A stretch of 64,000 nucleotides of DNA, taken from the NCBI GenBank assembly GCA_016791425.1, contig JAEUMQ010000007.1, positions 124,001 to 188,000 of the forward strand. The letters are read 5' to 3'. Both the position numbers and the translations under genes were made by a program. This DNA comes from Hyphomonadaceae bacterium. GTDB taxonomy: Bacteria; Pseudomonadota; Alphaproteobacteria; Caulobacterales; Aquidulcibacteraceae. The notes under the pieces are model-generated. The model saw only the letters and a program-made list of their open reading frames with translations, had not been told where the DNA came from and did not search any database. Below, in pieces: positions 42,697-51,631 of the stretch (positions are counted from its first letter, which is position 1; every line of letters begins with the position of its first letter).

Positions 42697-42923
42697 TCCG
42701 CAGCCGCAAGCACTGGATGGCTGACCGCCTTCGCCCCATAAGCGAGCGCCGCCGCGATATCGTCCTGCTCGAGCTCGTCATAGTCGGCAAGGATCTGTGC
42801 AGGCGACATCCCGCCCGCGAGCATCTCAAGAATATCCATCACCCGGATGCGCATCCCGCGGATGCACGGACGTCCGCCACACTGGGCGGGATTGATGGTG
42901 ATCCGAGACAGAAGGTCGGCCAT
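42693..42923 (-). CDS. DUF433-family antitoxin
   Basis: A 76-residue protein starting MADLLSRITINPAQCGGRPC, then IRGMRIRVMDILEMLAGGMS and ILADYDELEQDDIAAALAYG. The N-P-x-x-x-G-G-x-P-x-I-x-G-x-R-I-x-V block and the following helix-turn-helix-like part define DUF433. GAGAAG lies nine bases before the ATG at 42923; an ATG at 42932 is the close alternative. It should bind the DUF5615 partner encoded immediately downstream. Confidence 0.82.
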   Translation of the reverse strand: MADLLSRITINPAQCGGRPCIRGMRIRVMDILEMLAGGMSPAQILADYDELEQDDIAAALAYGAKAVSHPVLAAAE

Positions 42924-42965
42924 GAAAGCCATCTTCTCATGCAACCGCGAATTCAGCAATGACGC

Positions 42966-44018
42966 CTACCCCAGCGCCATGAGAACGGCGTCGCCCATGG
43001 CGGCGGTCGAAACTGAGCCGCCGAGATCGCGCGTGCGATAGCCGCGCTCGAGCGTCATCGCGATGGCGTGCGCGAGCTTGTCGGCCGCCTCGGTCATGCC
43101 AAGCGAGAGGCGCAGCGCCATCACAAGTGACAACAGAGCCGCGAGCGGATTGGCGATGCCCATGCCGGCGATGTCGGGCGCAGAGCCGTGCACGGGCTCG
43201 TAAAGTCCGGCCTTGCCCGGCGCGCCGAGCGCCGCGGACGGCAGCAAGCCGATCGAACCCGTCAACATGGCGGCCTCATCGGAAAGAATGTCGCCGAAGA
43301 GATTGTCGGTGAGGATGACGTCGAACTGCTTCGGGTCCTTGATGAGCTGCATCGCGGCGTTGTCGGCCAGAATGTGCTCCAGCTTCACGTCGGAAAATTC
43401 GGCTTTGTGCAGCGCCGTCACCTCTTCGCGCCAGAGCAGGCCCGATTCCATCACGTTCGACTTCTCCGCCGAATGCACCAGCTTCCGCCGCCCCCGCGCC
43501 AGCTCGAACGCCACGCGCGCCACGCGGTGAATCTCGCTCGTGGTGTAGACTTGCGTATCGACGCCGCGCCGCTCGCCGCTAGGCAGCTTCTCGATGCCGC
43601 GCGGCTCCCCGAAATAAACCCCGCCCGTCAGCTCACGGACGATCATGATGTCGAGCCCGGCGACGATCTCCTTCTTCAGCGGCGAGGCCTCCGCCAGCGC
43701 TTCGAAGCAGAGCGCGGGCCGCAGGTTTGCGAACACCTGCATCTCCTTGCGCAGCCGCAGCAGCCCCATCTCCGGACGCTTGGAGCGCTCCACGCCCGCC
43801 CATGTCGGCCCCCCGACCGCGCCCATCAGCACAGCGTTGGACGCCAGCGCCTTCGCCACGGCTTCATCCGTGATCGGAACGCCGTGCGCATCGATCGAGG
43901 CGCCGCCGAACAGCGCCTCGCTCACCTCGAGATCAAGGCGCATGGTCGCGATCACGCGGCGCACTTCGGCCATGACTTCCGGGCCGATGCCGTCGCCCGG
44001 CAGGAGCAATAGTTTCAT
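42966..44018 (-). CDS. leuB: 3-isopropylmalate dehydrogenase
   Basis: LeuB oxidises and decarboxylates 3-isopropylmalate with NAD in leucine synthesis. The 350-residue protein has [15 protein letters not shown] at the start, GAVGGPTW, the substrate-binding [29 protein letters not shown] and the metal/cofactor region [20 protein letters not shown] then [13 protein letters not shown]. It is the last gene of the leuC-leuD-ABM-leuB run, 2 bases after the ABM gene. Confidence 0.96.
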   Translation of the reverse strand: MKLLLLPGDGIGPEVMAEVRRVIATMRLDLEVSEALFGGASIDAHGVPITDEAVAKALASNAVLMGAVGGPTWAGVERSKRPEMGLLRLRKEMQVFANLRPALCFEALAEASPLKKEIVAGLDIMIVRELTGGVYFGEPRGIEKLPSGERRGVDTQVYTTSEIHRVARVAFELARGRRKLVHSAEKSNVMESGLLWREEVTALHKAEFSDVKLEHILADNAAMQLIKDPKQFDVILTDNLFGDILSDEAAMLTGSIGLLPSAALGAPGKAGLYEPVHGSAPDIAGMGIANPLAALLSLVMALRLSLGMTEAADKLAHAIAMTLERGYRTRDLGGSVSTAAMGDAVLMALG

Positions 44019-44020
44019 CG

Positions 44021-44320
44021 TCACGTCTTCTCGTGATGGGAGATGAGGTAAAGCGTCATGTCGCGTTCGCCGATGCCGAGCGCCGGCCAGCACGCGCGCC
44101 AGGCGGCCATGTGCGGCGACTGCCGATGCGCTTCGCGCGCCGCCGCATCGTCGAACACTTCGAAAATGCGGATGAGGCCCGGATCGAGCACGTCGAACGC
44201 GAAGGAATAGGCGCGGCAGCCGGGCTCGGCGCGACTTGCGCGCACCATCGCCTCAAGATGCGGCCGCGCCGCATCGATCTTCTCCGCCGGCACGCGCACC
44301 GTGCCTGCCAGGATCAGCAT
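44021..44320 (-). CDS. ABM-domain (putative quinol monooxygenase) protein within the leu operon
   Basis: A 99-residue ferredoxin-like-fold protein of the antibiotic biosynthesis monooxygenase (ABM)/YgiN group. [20 protein letters not shown] forms the first strand and helix, [15 protein letters not shown] the conserved E-P-G-C-x-x-Y block, and [20 protein letters not shown] the second half with its usual histidine. It lies 10 bases after leuD and 2 bases before leuB, so it must be co-expressed with leucine genes. Its role there is unknown. Confidence 0.8.
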   Translation of the reverse strand: MLILAGTVRVPAEKIDAARPHLEAMVRASRAEPGCRAYSFAFDVLDPGLIRIFEVFDDAAAREAHRQSPHMAAWRACWPALGIGERDMTLYLISHHEKT

Positions 44321-44330
44321 CTCGCCCAAG

Positions 44331-44936
44331 CTACGGCCGCCACGGCGCGGCGAGGCGGCGCTTCTCCTCGAACGCCGCGATATCGGGGGCGCGCTCCAGC
44401 GTCATGCCGATGGCGTCGAGCCCCTTCAAGAGCTTCGTCTTACGTCCCGGATCAATGTCGAACTTGAAGGTCTTGCCCGACGGCGCCGACACCGTCTGCG
44501 CTTCGAGATCGACGATGAAGCGGTGATTGCCGCCCTTCGCCTCCTCCATCAGCATGTCGATGCTCTCTTGAGAGAGCTTCGCCGGCAAGAGGCCGTTATT
44601 GACGCAATTCTCGTAGAAGATGTCCGCGAACGACGGCGCCAGGATGCACTTGATGCCGAAATCCTGGAACGCCCATGGCGCATGCTCGCGCGAGGACCCG
44701 CAGCCGAAATTGGGGCCGCCAATCAGGATCTGCGCGCCTTTGTAGGCCGCTTGATTGAGCACGAAATCGGGATTCTCTTTGCCGTCCGCGTCGAAGCGCA
44801 GATCATAGAGCAGCCCCTTCGCGAGGCCCTGGCGATCCACGATCACCAGGAATTGCTTCGGGATGATCTGGTCGGTGTCGAGGTTCGCGATCGGCAGCGG
44901 CGCGGCGATTGCGGTGAGCGACGTGAAGGGCTGCAT
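44331..44936 (-). CDS. leuD: 3-isopropylmalate dehydratase small subunit
   Basis: Small subunit of isopropylmalate isomerase, 201 residues, the usual length. [17 protein letters not shown] at the start and [20 protein letters not shown] are diagnostic and bind substrate in the complex with LeuC. The ATG shares its A with the leuC stop codon (TGATG), so the two subunits are translated in step. Confidence 0.96.
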   Translation of the reverse strand: MQPFTSLTAIAAPLPIANLDTDQIIPKQFLVIVDRQGLAKGLLYDLRFDADGKENPDFVLNQAAYKGAQILIGGPNFGCGSSREHAPWAFQDFGIKCILAPSFADIFYENCVNNGLLPAKLSQESIDMLMEEAKGGNHRFIVDLEAQTVSAPSGKTFKFDIDPGRKTKLLKGLDAIGMTLERAPDIAAFEEKRRLAAPWRP

Positions 44937-46348
44937 CAGATCACCTTCCGCACATCGACGATGCGCCCTTCGATCGCGGCGGCGGCGGCCATCGCGGGGC
45001 TCATGAGGTGCGTGCGCGCGCCGCGCCCTTGCCGCCCTTCGAAATTGCGGTTCGACGTGGAGGCGACACGCTCCCCAGGCTGCGCGATGTCCGGGTTCAT
45101 GCCGAGGCACATCGAGCATCCAGGCTCGCGCCATTCGAAGCCCGCCTCCAGGAACACCGCATCGAGGCCTTCCTCTTCGGCCTGTGCACGCACGAGGCCC
45201 GACCCGGGCACGACCATGGCGCGCACGTGCGAAGCCACCTTCTTGCCCTTTGCGATCGCGGCGGCCTCGCGCAGATCCTCGATCCGCGAATTCGTGCATG
45301 AGCCGATGAAGGCGCGGTTGATCGCCAGGCCCTCGATCGGCTGCCCGGCGAAGAGCCCCATATAGGCAAGCGCGCGGTTGGCGGTCTCGCGCTGCGACGG
45401 ATCGGCGAAATCCTCCGGGTTCGGAACGCTCTGATCGACGCCGGCCCCCTGCTCCGGGTTGGTGCCCCAGGTGACCATCGGCGCCAGCGAGGAAACGTCG
45501 ATCTCGTGCGTCGCGTCGAAATGCGCGTCGCGGTCGCTCTTGAGCATGCGCCAATGCACCAGCGCCTCGCCCCAGCCGGCCCCCTTGGGCGCCGCGGGCC
45601 GTCCCATGATGTACGCGAACGTCGTCTCGTCCGGCGCGACGAGACCGGCCCGCGCGCCGCCCTCGATCGACATGTTGCAAAGCGTCATCCGCCCTTCCAT
45701 CGAGAGATGGCGGATCGCTTCGCCGGCATACTCGATGACGTGCCCGGTGCCGCCGTTCATGCCGATCTTCGCGATCATCGCGAGCGCATAGTCTTTGGCG
45801 GTGACGCCGCGCTGCGGCGCGCCTTCGAACCGCACCAGCATGTTCTTAGATTTGCGCGTCCGCAGCGTCTGCGTTGCGAGCACGTGCTCCACCTCGCTCG
45901 TGCCGATGCCGAACGCGAGCGCGCCCAAGCCCCCATGCGTCGAGGTGTGGGAATCGCCGCACACGATCGTCATGCCCGGCTGCGTGCGCCCCTGCTCGGG
46001 GCCGATGACGTGCACGATGCCGTTGCGCACATCGCCCATCGGGAAGAACTCGATGCCCGCGCCTTTGACGTTCCGCTCCAGCGTCTCCAGCTGCAGACGC
46101 GATTGGGGATCCTTCACCGCCGCGACGCCGAGGCTCTGGCCCTCGGTCGGCGTGTTGTGGTCGGCGACCGCGAGCGTGAGATCGGGCCGCCGCACCTTGC
46201 GCCCATTTGCGCGCAGGCCCGCGAATGCTTGCGGCGTCGTCACCTCGTGCACGAGATGGAGATCGATATAGAGGAGCGAGGCCCCATCGGCCTCGACCCC
46301 GACCACGTGCTGGTCCCAAATCTTGTCGTAAAGCGTCTTGCCGTTCAT
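44936..46348 (-). CDS. leuC: 3-isopropylmalate dehydratase large subunit
   Basis: Large, 4Fe-4S-bearing subunit that converts 2- to 3-isopropylmalate. It is 470 residues. Cluster ligands are FIGSCTNSR and [29 protein letters not shown] and [20 protein letters not shown] are typical aconitase-family stretches. ATG 46348 ([11 protein letters not shown]) fits homologues; ATG 46357 adds three residues. As first gene of the operon its promoter should lie in 46358-46450, where there is a palindrome. Confidence 0.95.
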   Translation of the reverse strand: MNGKTLYDKIWDQHVVGVEADGASLLYIDLHLVHEVTTPQAFAGLRANGRKVRRPDLTLAVADHNTPTEGQSLGVAAVKDPQSRLQLETLERNVKGAGIEFFPMGDVRNGIVHVIGPEQGRTQPGMTIVCGDSHTSTHGGLGALAFGIGTSEVEHVLATQTLRTRKSKNMLVRFEGAPQRGVTAKDYALAMIAKIGMNGGTGHVIEYAGEAIRHLSMEGRMTLCNMSIEGGARAGLVAPDETTFAYIMGRPAAPKGAGWGEALVHWRMLKSDRDAHFDATHEIDVSSLAPMVTWGTNPEQGAGVDQSVPNPEDFADPSQRETANRALAYMGLFAGQPIEGLAINRAFIGSCTNSRIEDLREAAAIAKGKKVASHVRAMVVPGSGLVRAQAEEEGLDAVFLEAGFEWREPGCSMCLGMNPDIAQPGERVASTSNRNFEGRQGRGARTHLMSPAMAAAAAIEGRIVDVRKVI

Positions 46349-46362
46349 GGGGCGCATCTAGA

Positions 46363-46406
46363 GCGATTTCCGCTCCAGTGGGAACCGGTTGAGCATCAGA
46401 AATCGC
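46363..46406. repeat. Palindrome upstream of leuC
   Basis: Outer arms GCGATTT and AAATCGC with GGGAACCGGTT in the middle. The GCGATTTCC motif also occurs at 37840-37850. It could be a REP-like element or part of the leu promoter control; no U-tract or leader peptide is evident. Confidence 0.45.
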
Positions 46407-46450
46407 GGTAAGACAAAGACAGAGAGCCGCAGGCTCTCCGCTCGGGACGC

Positions 46451-46894
46451 TTAATCGCAACCGTCCCGGGCCCCGTCGAAGATCGGGGAGGACGTTTCGC
46501 CGCTCTCGATGGCGACGCGAAGATGCTCCTCCGACGCCGTGACCCGAACCCACATGCTTTCGGGATCTGGCGGCGGGCCCGCGCCCACAACCGCAGGCTG
46601 ACACGGCGGCCCGTGCGGCATGCCGAGGTCCTGGTCGCACCAGAGGAAGCCGCCTTCCCCATCGCGCAGGATGAAGCGGTTCGGCTCCGGCTCGCCATTG
46701 CGCGGATAGCGCAGGAAGTCGCCCACCATGTCCCCGGGGCTCGACGCGCCCTGCTTCCAGCGCATGGTCAGCGCTTCGTCGCTGCGCCGCTCGATCCAGC
46801 AGCCGCGCAGGTGCGCCAGATCATCCGCGAGCTGGTTCGCGGCGGGCGCGGCCGTGGCGCAGGATGCCAGCAGCAGGAGCGGGAGCAGGCGCAT
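46451..46894 (-). CDS. Hypothetical lipoprotein
   Basis: A 147-residue protein with a short signal and lipobox LLLASC (lipidated cysteine at residue 12). The mature part contains AHLRGCWIERRSDEALTMRW, a pattern seen in small DUF-type lipoproteins with a lipocalin-like W-x-x-R core, and three further cysteines. Function unknown. Upstream of leuC on the same strand but separated by the palindrome region. Confidence 0.6.
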   Translation of the reverse strand: MRLLPLLLLASCATAAPAANQLADDLAHLRGCWIERRSDEALTMRWKQGASSPGDMVGDFLRYPRNGEPEPNRFILRDGEGGFLWCDQDLGMPHGPPCQPAVVGAGPPPDPESMWVRVTASEEHLRVAIESGETSSPIFDGARDGCD

Positions 46895-46941
46895 TGGACC
46901 TCCGTTGACGGAGGGTATCGCACGGGCTCTAGTTCCGCGCC

Positions 46942-48171
46942 ATGAGCGACCTCTCCCGAAGAACGGTGCTGACCGGAGCGGCGCTTTCCGCCGCGGCGCT
47001 CAGCGCAGCGCAAGGAGCCGCGATGGCGCAGCGAAGGTCCTGGGACGCGATCGTGGTCGGCGCCGGCGTGTTCGGCGCCTGGACCGCCTGGCGGCTTCGG
47101 AAGGCCCGCAAGCGCGTGCTGCTTGTGGATCTCGCAGGCCCGGCGCATGCGCGCGCCAGCTCCGGCGGCGAAAGCCGCATGACCCGCGCGGTCTATGGCG
47201 CCGACGCGATCTATACGCGCATGGCGACGGCCTCGCTCGTGGACTGGCGCGCGCTCTCGCGCCGCACGTCGCTGCCCATCTTTCACGAGACCGGCGTCCT
47301 CTTCTTCTTCAACAACATGGTCCCCTACGCGCAGGGCTCGATCGAAGCGCACCGCGCCGCCGGCCTGCCGACGCAGCAACTCGACCGCGCCGAAATGCAG
47401 CGCCGCTGGCCGCAGATCAATTTCGCCGACGCCGAATTCGGCCTCTTCGAGCCGCGCTTCGGCGTGCTGATGGCGCGCCGCTCGGTGCAGGAGGTCGTGG
47501 CGGAATTCGTACGCGACGGCGGCGAGTATCGCATCGCGCGCGCGGCGCCCGCCGGCGCCCACGCTGTCAGCCTCAACGGACTTGGAGAGACCGCCGACGC
47601 CATCGTCTATGCGTGCGGACCGTGGCTGCCGCGCGTGTTTCCCGAAGTCCTGGGCGACCGCATCTTTGTGACCCGCCAGGAAATCCTCTTCTTCGCCACG
47701 CCGCCGGGCGATACGAGCTACGAGGCGAGCCGCCTCCCCGGCTGGGCCGACTACAATGGCGGCGATCTCTTCTACGGCATGCCGCAGCTTGAATCGCGCG
47801 GCTTCAAGGTCGCGCACGACAAGCACGGCGCGCACATCGATCCGGATACGGAGGAGCGCGTCCTCTCCGCCGAGGGCCTCGCCACGGTGAAGGCCTATGT
47901 CGCGCGTCGCTTCCCGGGTCTCGCCGGCATGCCCTTGGTGGAGAGCCGCGTGTGCCAGTACGAGAATAGCTCGAACGGCGATTTCCTCATGGACCGACAC
48001 CCGACGCTGGAAGGCGTGTGGCTGTTGGGCGGCGGCTCGGGCCACGGCTTCAAGCACGGGCCCGAGGTCGGGCGCATGATGGCCGAACTCGTCATGGGCC
48101 GGCAAAGCGCGATCGAGCCGCGTTTTTCCCTGGCCAGCAAGGCCGCCGTGCAGAACCGCTCCGTACTCTGA
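46942..48171 (+). CDS. Tat-exported FAD-dependent oxidoreductase (DAO / sarcosine oxidase-like)
   Basis: A 409-residue flavoprotein. The twin-arginine signal is SRRTVLTGAALSAAALSAAQ. The FAD-binding dinucleotide fold is AIVVGAGVFGAWTAWRLR near residue 37, with SSGGESRMTRAVYG typical of monomeric sarcosine oxidase-like enzymes, which attach flavin near here. The C-terminal GGGSGHGFKHGPEVG closes the FAD site. Such enzymes oxidise secondary amines or amino acids and make hydrogen peroxide. The substrate is not predictable. Confidence 0.85.
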   Translation: MSDLSRRTVLTGAALSAAALSAAQGAAMAQRRSWDAIVVGAGVFGAWTAWRLRKARKRVLLVDLAGPAHARASSGGESRMTRAVYGADAIYTRMATASLVDWRALSRRTSLPIFHETGVLFFFNNMVPYAQGSIEAHRAAGLPTQQLDRAEMQRRWPQINFADAEFGLFEPRFGVLMARRSVQEVVAEFVRDGGEYRIARAAPAGAHAVSLNGLGETADAIVYACGPWLPRVFPEVLGDRIFVTRQEILFFATPPGDTSYEASRLPGWADYNGGDLFYGMPQLESRGFKVAHDKHGAHIDPDTEERVLSAEGLATVKAYVARRFPGLAGMPLVESRVCQYENSSNGDFLMDRHPTLEGVWLLGGGSGHGFKHGPEVGRMMAELVMGRQSAIEPRFSLASKAAVQNRSVL

Positions 48172-48256
48172 TTATCCTCAGCGGATCGCCGCTTTGGGGA
48201 ACGCGGCGCCGTGCTTGCATCCGCCGAGGCGAGATTCAGATAATTCGGAGTTCATC

Positions 48257-48436
48257 ATGAAGACCTTCGCCGCAATCGCCGTGCTCGCCCTCGCCTGCGC
48301 CGGCTGCGCCACGTCCGAGCCGGTCGAGCAAGCGCCGCTCATGGCCGAACCGACCGACCCGATGGCTGCGCCGCCGGAATTCCACGGCGCCTCGATCGGC
48401 CGCGACTCCCTCCGCAGCGTGCTCGACGTCGAATGA
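48257..48436 (+). CDS. Small hypothetical lipoprotein
   Basis: A 59-residue protein: signal MKTFAAIAVLALACAGC with a good lipobox (A-G-C), then a short acidic, proline-rich mature part of about 42 residues with no recognisable fold. GGAG lies seven bases before the ATG. Probably a small outer-membrane or periplasmic lipoprotein. Confidence 0.6.
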   Translation: MKTFAAIAVLALACAGCATSEPVEQAPLMAEPTDPMAAPPEFHGASIGRDSLRSVLDVE

Positions 48437-48437
48437 T

Positions 48438-48564
48438 CACGTTCCCCGGCCGAGCGTGCGAAGCACGCAAAGAGCCGGGGCCCAACGCGGAGCTTCCGCT
48501 CGATCGACACAGCCGGTGACGCCTTGGGCCCCGGATCGCCGCTGCGCGGCGTCCGGGGAGCGTA
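48438..48564. repeat. Family B composite repeat
   Basis: The left half is CACGTTCCCCGG...GCCGGGGCCCAACG and the right half is TTGGGCCCCGGATCG...GTCCGGGGAGCG. The layout and length (~127 bases) are almost the same as at 735-862. It lies between the convergent lipoprotein and dapF genes. Confidence 0.7.
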
Positions 48565-48569
48565 GGCAG

Positions 48570-49391
48570 TCAGCGCGTCCACTCGCCGACGCGCTCGAGC
48601 TCCACCGGGCCGGTCATCCGCACCCGATCGTCCTTGTCGTTCCAGTCGATGGCGAGCACCCCGCCATCGACAACGACGTCCGCCTTGCGGTCCACGAGGC
48701 CCGCGCGATGCGCGGCGACGACAGCGGCGCACGCGCCGGTGCCGCACGCCTTCGTCAGCCCCGCGCCGCGCTCCCACACGCGCAGGCGGATGAGATTGCG
48801 CCCGCGCACTTCCGCGAAGCCGGCGTTCACGCCTTCTGGAAAAAGCGGATCGCGCTCGACGCGCGGCCCCAGCCACGTCACCGGCAGGTCCGCGACATTC
48901 TCCACGAAGAACACTGCGTGCGGATTGCCCATGTTGGCCGCGCCAGGCCCTTCGAGCTTCACGCCCGCCGCCTCCACCGCATAGTCGAGCCGCACCGTGT
49001 CCATCGCGCGCGCGAGCGGGATCTCCTCCCATTTGAGCAGCGGCGAGCCCATGTCCACCATCACTTCGGTCGAGCCGCGCCGTTCCGCCGCCAGCATCCC
49101 CGCGACAGTCTCGATGCGCTTCTTTTCGCCGCCCTCCTCCATGAGGATCCAGCCCACCGCACGCGCGCCGTTGCCGCAGGCGCCGACCTCTTCTCCGTCG
49201 CTGTTCCAGATGCGCATGAAAACATCGCCGCGGAGGGACGGCTCCAGCGCGATCACCTGGTCGCAGCCGATGCCTTCCTTGCGGCTCGCGATCGCGCGCA
49301 CCTCGTCCGGCGCAAGCATGAGCGCCCCGCCCGCGCGCGAATCGAGGATCACAAAATCGTTCCCGCAGCCGTTCATCTTCAGATAGCGCAT
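48570..49391 (-). CDS. dapF: Diaminopimelate epimerase
   Basis: DapF converts LL- to meso-diaminopimelate for lysine and peptidoglycan. The 273-residue protein has both catalytic cysteines, in ACGNGARA (near residue 74) and KACGTGACAAV (near residue 220), and the start MRYLKMNGCGNDFVILD. The start at 49391 is chosen because the first strand begins there. In related genomes dapF often adjoins mtaB and ftsY; here they are 10 kb apart. Confidence 0.95.
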   Translation of the reverse strand: MRYLKMNGCGNDFVILDSRAGGALMLAPDEVRAIASRKEGIGCDQVIALEPSLRGDVFMRIWNSDGEEVGACGNGARAVGWILMEEGGEKKRIETVAGMLAAERRGSTEVMVDMGSPLLKWEEIPLARAMDTVRLDYAVEAAGVKLEGPGAANMGNPHAVFFVENVADLPVTWLGPRVERDPLFPEGVNAGFAEVRGRNLIRLRVWERGAGLTKACGTGACAAVVAAHRAGLVDRKADVVVDGGVLAIDWNDKDDRVRMTGPVELERVGEWTR

Positions 49392-49528
49392 GGCTCCGTT
49401 ACATAAGGTGCTTCGCGTTTCCTCAAAACCGCCCTCGCCGAGACTCCGTCGCCGCAACTCCATCGAACGGCGCTTGGCGCGGTCCTCCCGATCTGCTTTT
49501 CAGTCCGCGGGCTGAGGAGCGGTCATCC

Positions 49529-51631
49529 ATGCGTGTTCTGCAACTGTTCGCCGCCTTGGGCGTCCTGCTCGCGGCCTCCTGTTCGACCGGGCGAGATTTC
49601 GCGATGAGCGCCAGTTCCGATCCGTATCTTTGGCTGGAGGAAGTCGAGGGCGCTCGCGCGCTCGATTGGGCCCGCGCCGAGAACCAGCGCTCGCTGGCGG
49701 TGCTGGAGAACGATCCCCGCTATCAGCGTCTGCGCGAAAGCGCCCTCGCGATCGCGCAGAACCAGGATCGCCTGCCCACCGGACAGGTGCGCGGCGCCTA
49801 TTACTACAATTTCTGGCAGGACGCGGCGCACGTGCGCGGCCTCTGGCGCCGCTCGCCGCTCGAAGCTTATCGCCGCGGCCAGCCGGCCTGGGAAATCCTG
49901 CTCGACGTCGATGCGCTCGCCGCGCGCGAGAACGCCAATTGGGTGTTCGAGGGCGCCGAGTGCGCGCCGAGCGGCCTGCGCTGCATGATCCAGCTCTCCG
50001 ACGGCGGCAAGGACGCCGCGACCTGGCGCGAGTTCGACATCCAAGCCAAGGCGTTCGTCGCCGGCGGCTTCGCGATACCCGAAGCCAAGACCTGGCTTGC
50101 CTTCAAGGACAACGACACGCTCGTCCTCGCCTCGCCGTGGGACGCAAGCTCCGTCACCGAATCCGGCTACGGCTTCGTCGTCAAGGAATGGCGCCGCGGA
50201 ACCCCGCTCGCCAGCGCCCGCGAGATTCTGCGCGGCCAGCCGAGCGATGTGGGCATGTTCCCCGGATCCTACGAGGACACCGACGGAACGACGTTCGCGA
50301 TCGTCTCGGAGGCCAAGACCTTCTTCGAGAGCGTCAACTGGCTTCTCGGCGCGGGCGCCCCGCAGCAGCTCACCCTGCCGCGCAAAGCGACCATCCGCGC
50401 GATCCACCAGCGCCAGGTTATCGCCACGCTGGAGGAGGATTGGCGTTTCACCGACGGGCGCGCATTCCCCTCCGGCGCCCTCGTCGCGATCCCGCTGGCG
50501 GAGGCCGCCAGCCCGAGCCCCCGGGTGACCATCCTTTATGCGCCGGGCCCGCGCGAATCCATCGAGCAGGTCGCCGCCGCGAAGGACGCGATCCTCGTCG
50601 CCGGCTACCAGAACGTCCGTGGACGGATGTTGCGCATCGCCTATGACGGCCAGGCCTGGTCGCAGAGCCAGATGGCGCTGCCGCAGAACGGCGTCATCGC
50701 CTTCGCCGGCGCCGACTCTACCCAGAGCACCGCCTTTGCCGTGTTTGATAGCTTCCTCACCCCCTCGACGCTCTACGCGCTCGACGCCCGCACGGGCGCC
50801 GCCGCGGCGATCCGCGCGCTGCCCGCGCAGTTCAACGCCGACAACATGCTGGTCGAGCAGTACGAGGCCGAAAGCCGCGACGGGACGCGCATTCCCTATT
50901 TCGTCGTGCGCCGCAAGGACGCGCCGCTCAACGGCGCCAACCCGACTTTGCTCTATGCCTATGGCGGCTTCCAGGCCTCGCAGCTGCCGAGCTACAGCGG
51001 CTACATCGGCAAGCTCTGGCTCGAGCGCGGCGGCGTCTACGCGCTCGCCAACATCCGCGGCGGCGGCGAGTTCGGCCCCGCCTGGCACCATGCGGGCCTG
51101 AAGACCAACCGCCAGGTCATCTATGACGATTACGCCGCCGTCGCCGAGGATCTCATCGCGCGCGACATCACCAGCCCGCGCCGTCTCGGCGCCTCTGGCC
51201 GCTCGAACGGCGGCCTCCTGATGGGCGTGATCCTCAATCAGCACCCGGAGCTGTTCAACGCCGCCGTGGTCGGCTCGCCGCTCCTCGACATGCTGCGCTA
51301 CGACCAATTGCTCGCCGGCGCGTCGTGGGTCGGCGAGTACGGCTCCCCGAGCGTGCCTGCCGAACGGGCCTGGCTGGAGGAGATGTCGCCCTACCAGAAC
51401 CTGCGCGCGCGCGACAAATTCCCCACGCCCTTCATCTACACCTCGACCAAGGACGACCGCGTGCATCCCGGGCACGCGCGCAAATACGCCGCGCGCCTGG
51501 AGGAGCTCGGCCTGCCCTTCCTCTATTACGAGAACATCGAGGGCGGGCATTCCGCCGCCGCCAACCTGCAGGAGATCGCGCGCCGCCGCGCGCTGGAGTT
51601 CACGTATCTGAGCCAGCGCCTGATCGACTAG
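49529..51631 (+). CDS. S9A prolyl oligopeptidase-family peptidase (lipoprotein)
   Basis: A 700-residue peptidase with signal and lipobox LLAASC. A seven-bladed propeller domain (DPYLWLEEVEGARALDWARA at its start) is followed by the alpha/beta-hydrolase domain. The nucleophile Ser is in SGRSNGGLLMG, the Asp in STKDDRVHP and the His in EGGHSAA. Family members cut short proline-containing peptides. Exported, lipid-anchored forms are common in alphaproteobacteria. Its last 32 bases overlap the end of the convergent symporter gene. Confidence 0.9.
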   Translation: MRVLQLFAALGVLLAASCSTGRDFAMSASSDPYLWLEEVEGARALDWARAENQRSLAVLENDPRYQRLRESALAIAQNQDRLPTGQVRGAYYYNFWQDAAHVRGLWRRSPLEAYRRGQPAWEILLDVDALAARENANWVFEGAECAPSGLRCMIQLSDGGKDAATWREFDIQAKAFVAGGFAIPEAKTWLAFKDNDTLVLASPWDASSVTESGYGFVVKEWRRGTPLASAREILRGQPSDVGMFPGSYEDTDGTTFAIVSEAKTFFESVNWLLGAGAPQQLTLPRKATIRAIHQRQVIATLEEDWRFTDGRAFPSGALVAIPLAEAASPSPRVTILYAPGPRESIEQVAAAKDAILVAGYQNVRGRMLRIAYDGQAWSQSQMALPQNGVIAFAGADSTQSTAFAVFDSFLTPSTLYALDARTGAAAAIRALPAQFNADNMLVEQYEAESRDGTRIPYFVVRRKDAPLNGANPTLLYAYGGFQASQLPSYSGYIGKLWLERGGVYALANIRGGGEFGPAWHHAGLKTNRQVIYDDYAAVAEDLIARDITSPRRLGASGRSNGGLLMGVILNQHPELFNAAVVGSPLLDMLRYDQLLAGASWVGEYGSPSVPAERAWLEEMSPYQNLRARDKFPTPFIYTSTKDDRVHPGHARKYAARLEELGLPFLYYENIEGGHSAAANLQEIARRRALEFTYLSQRLID

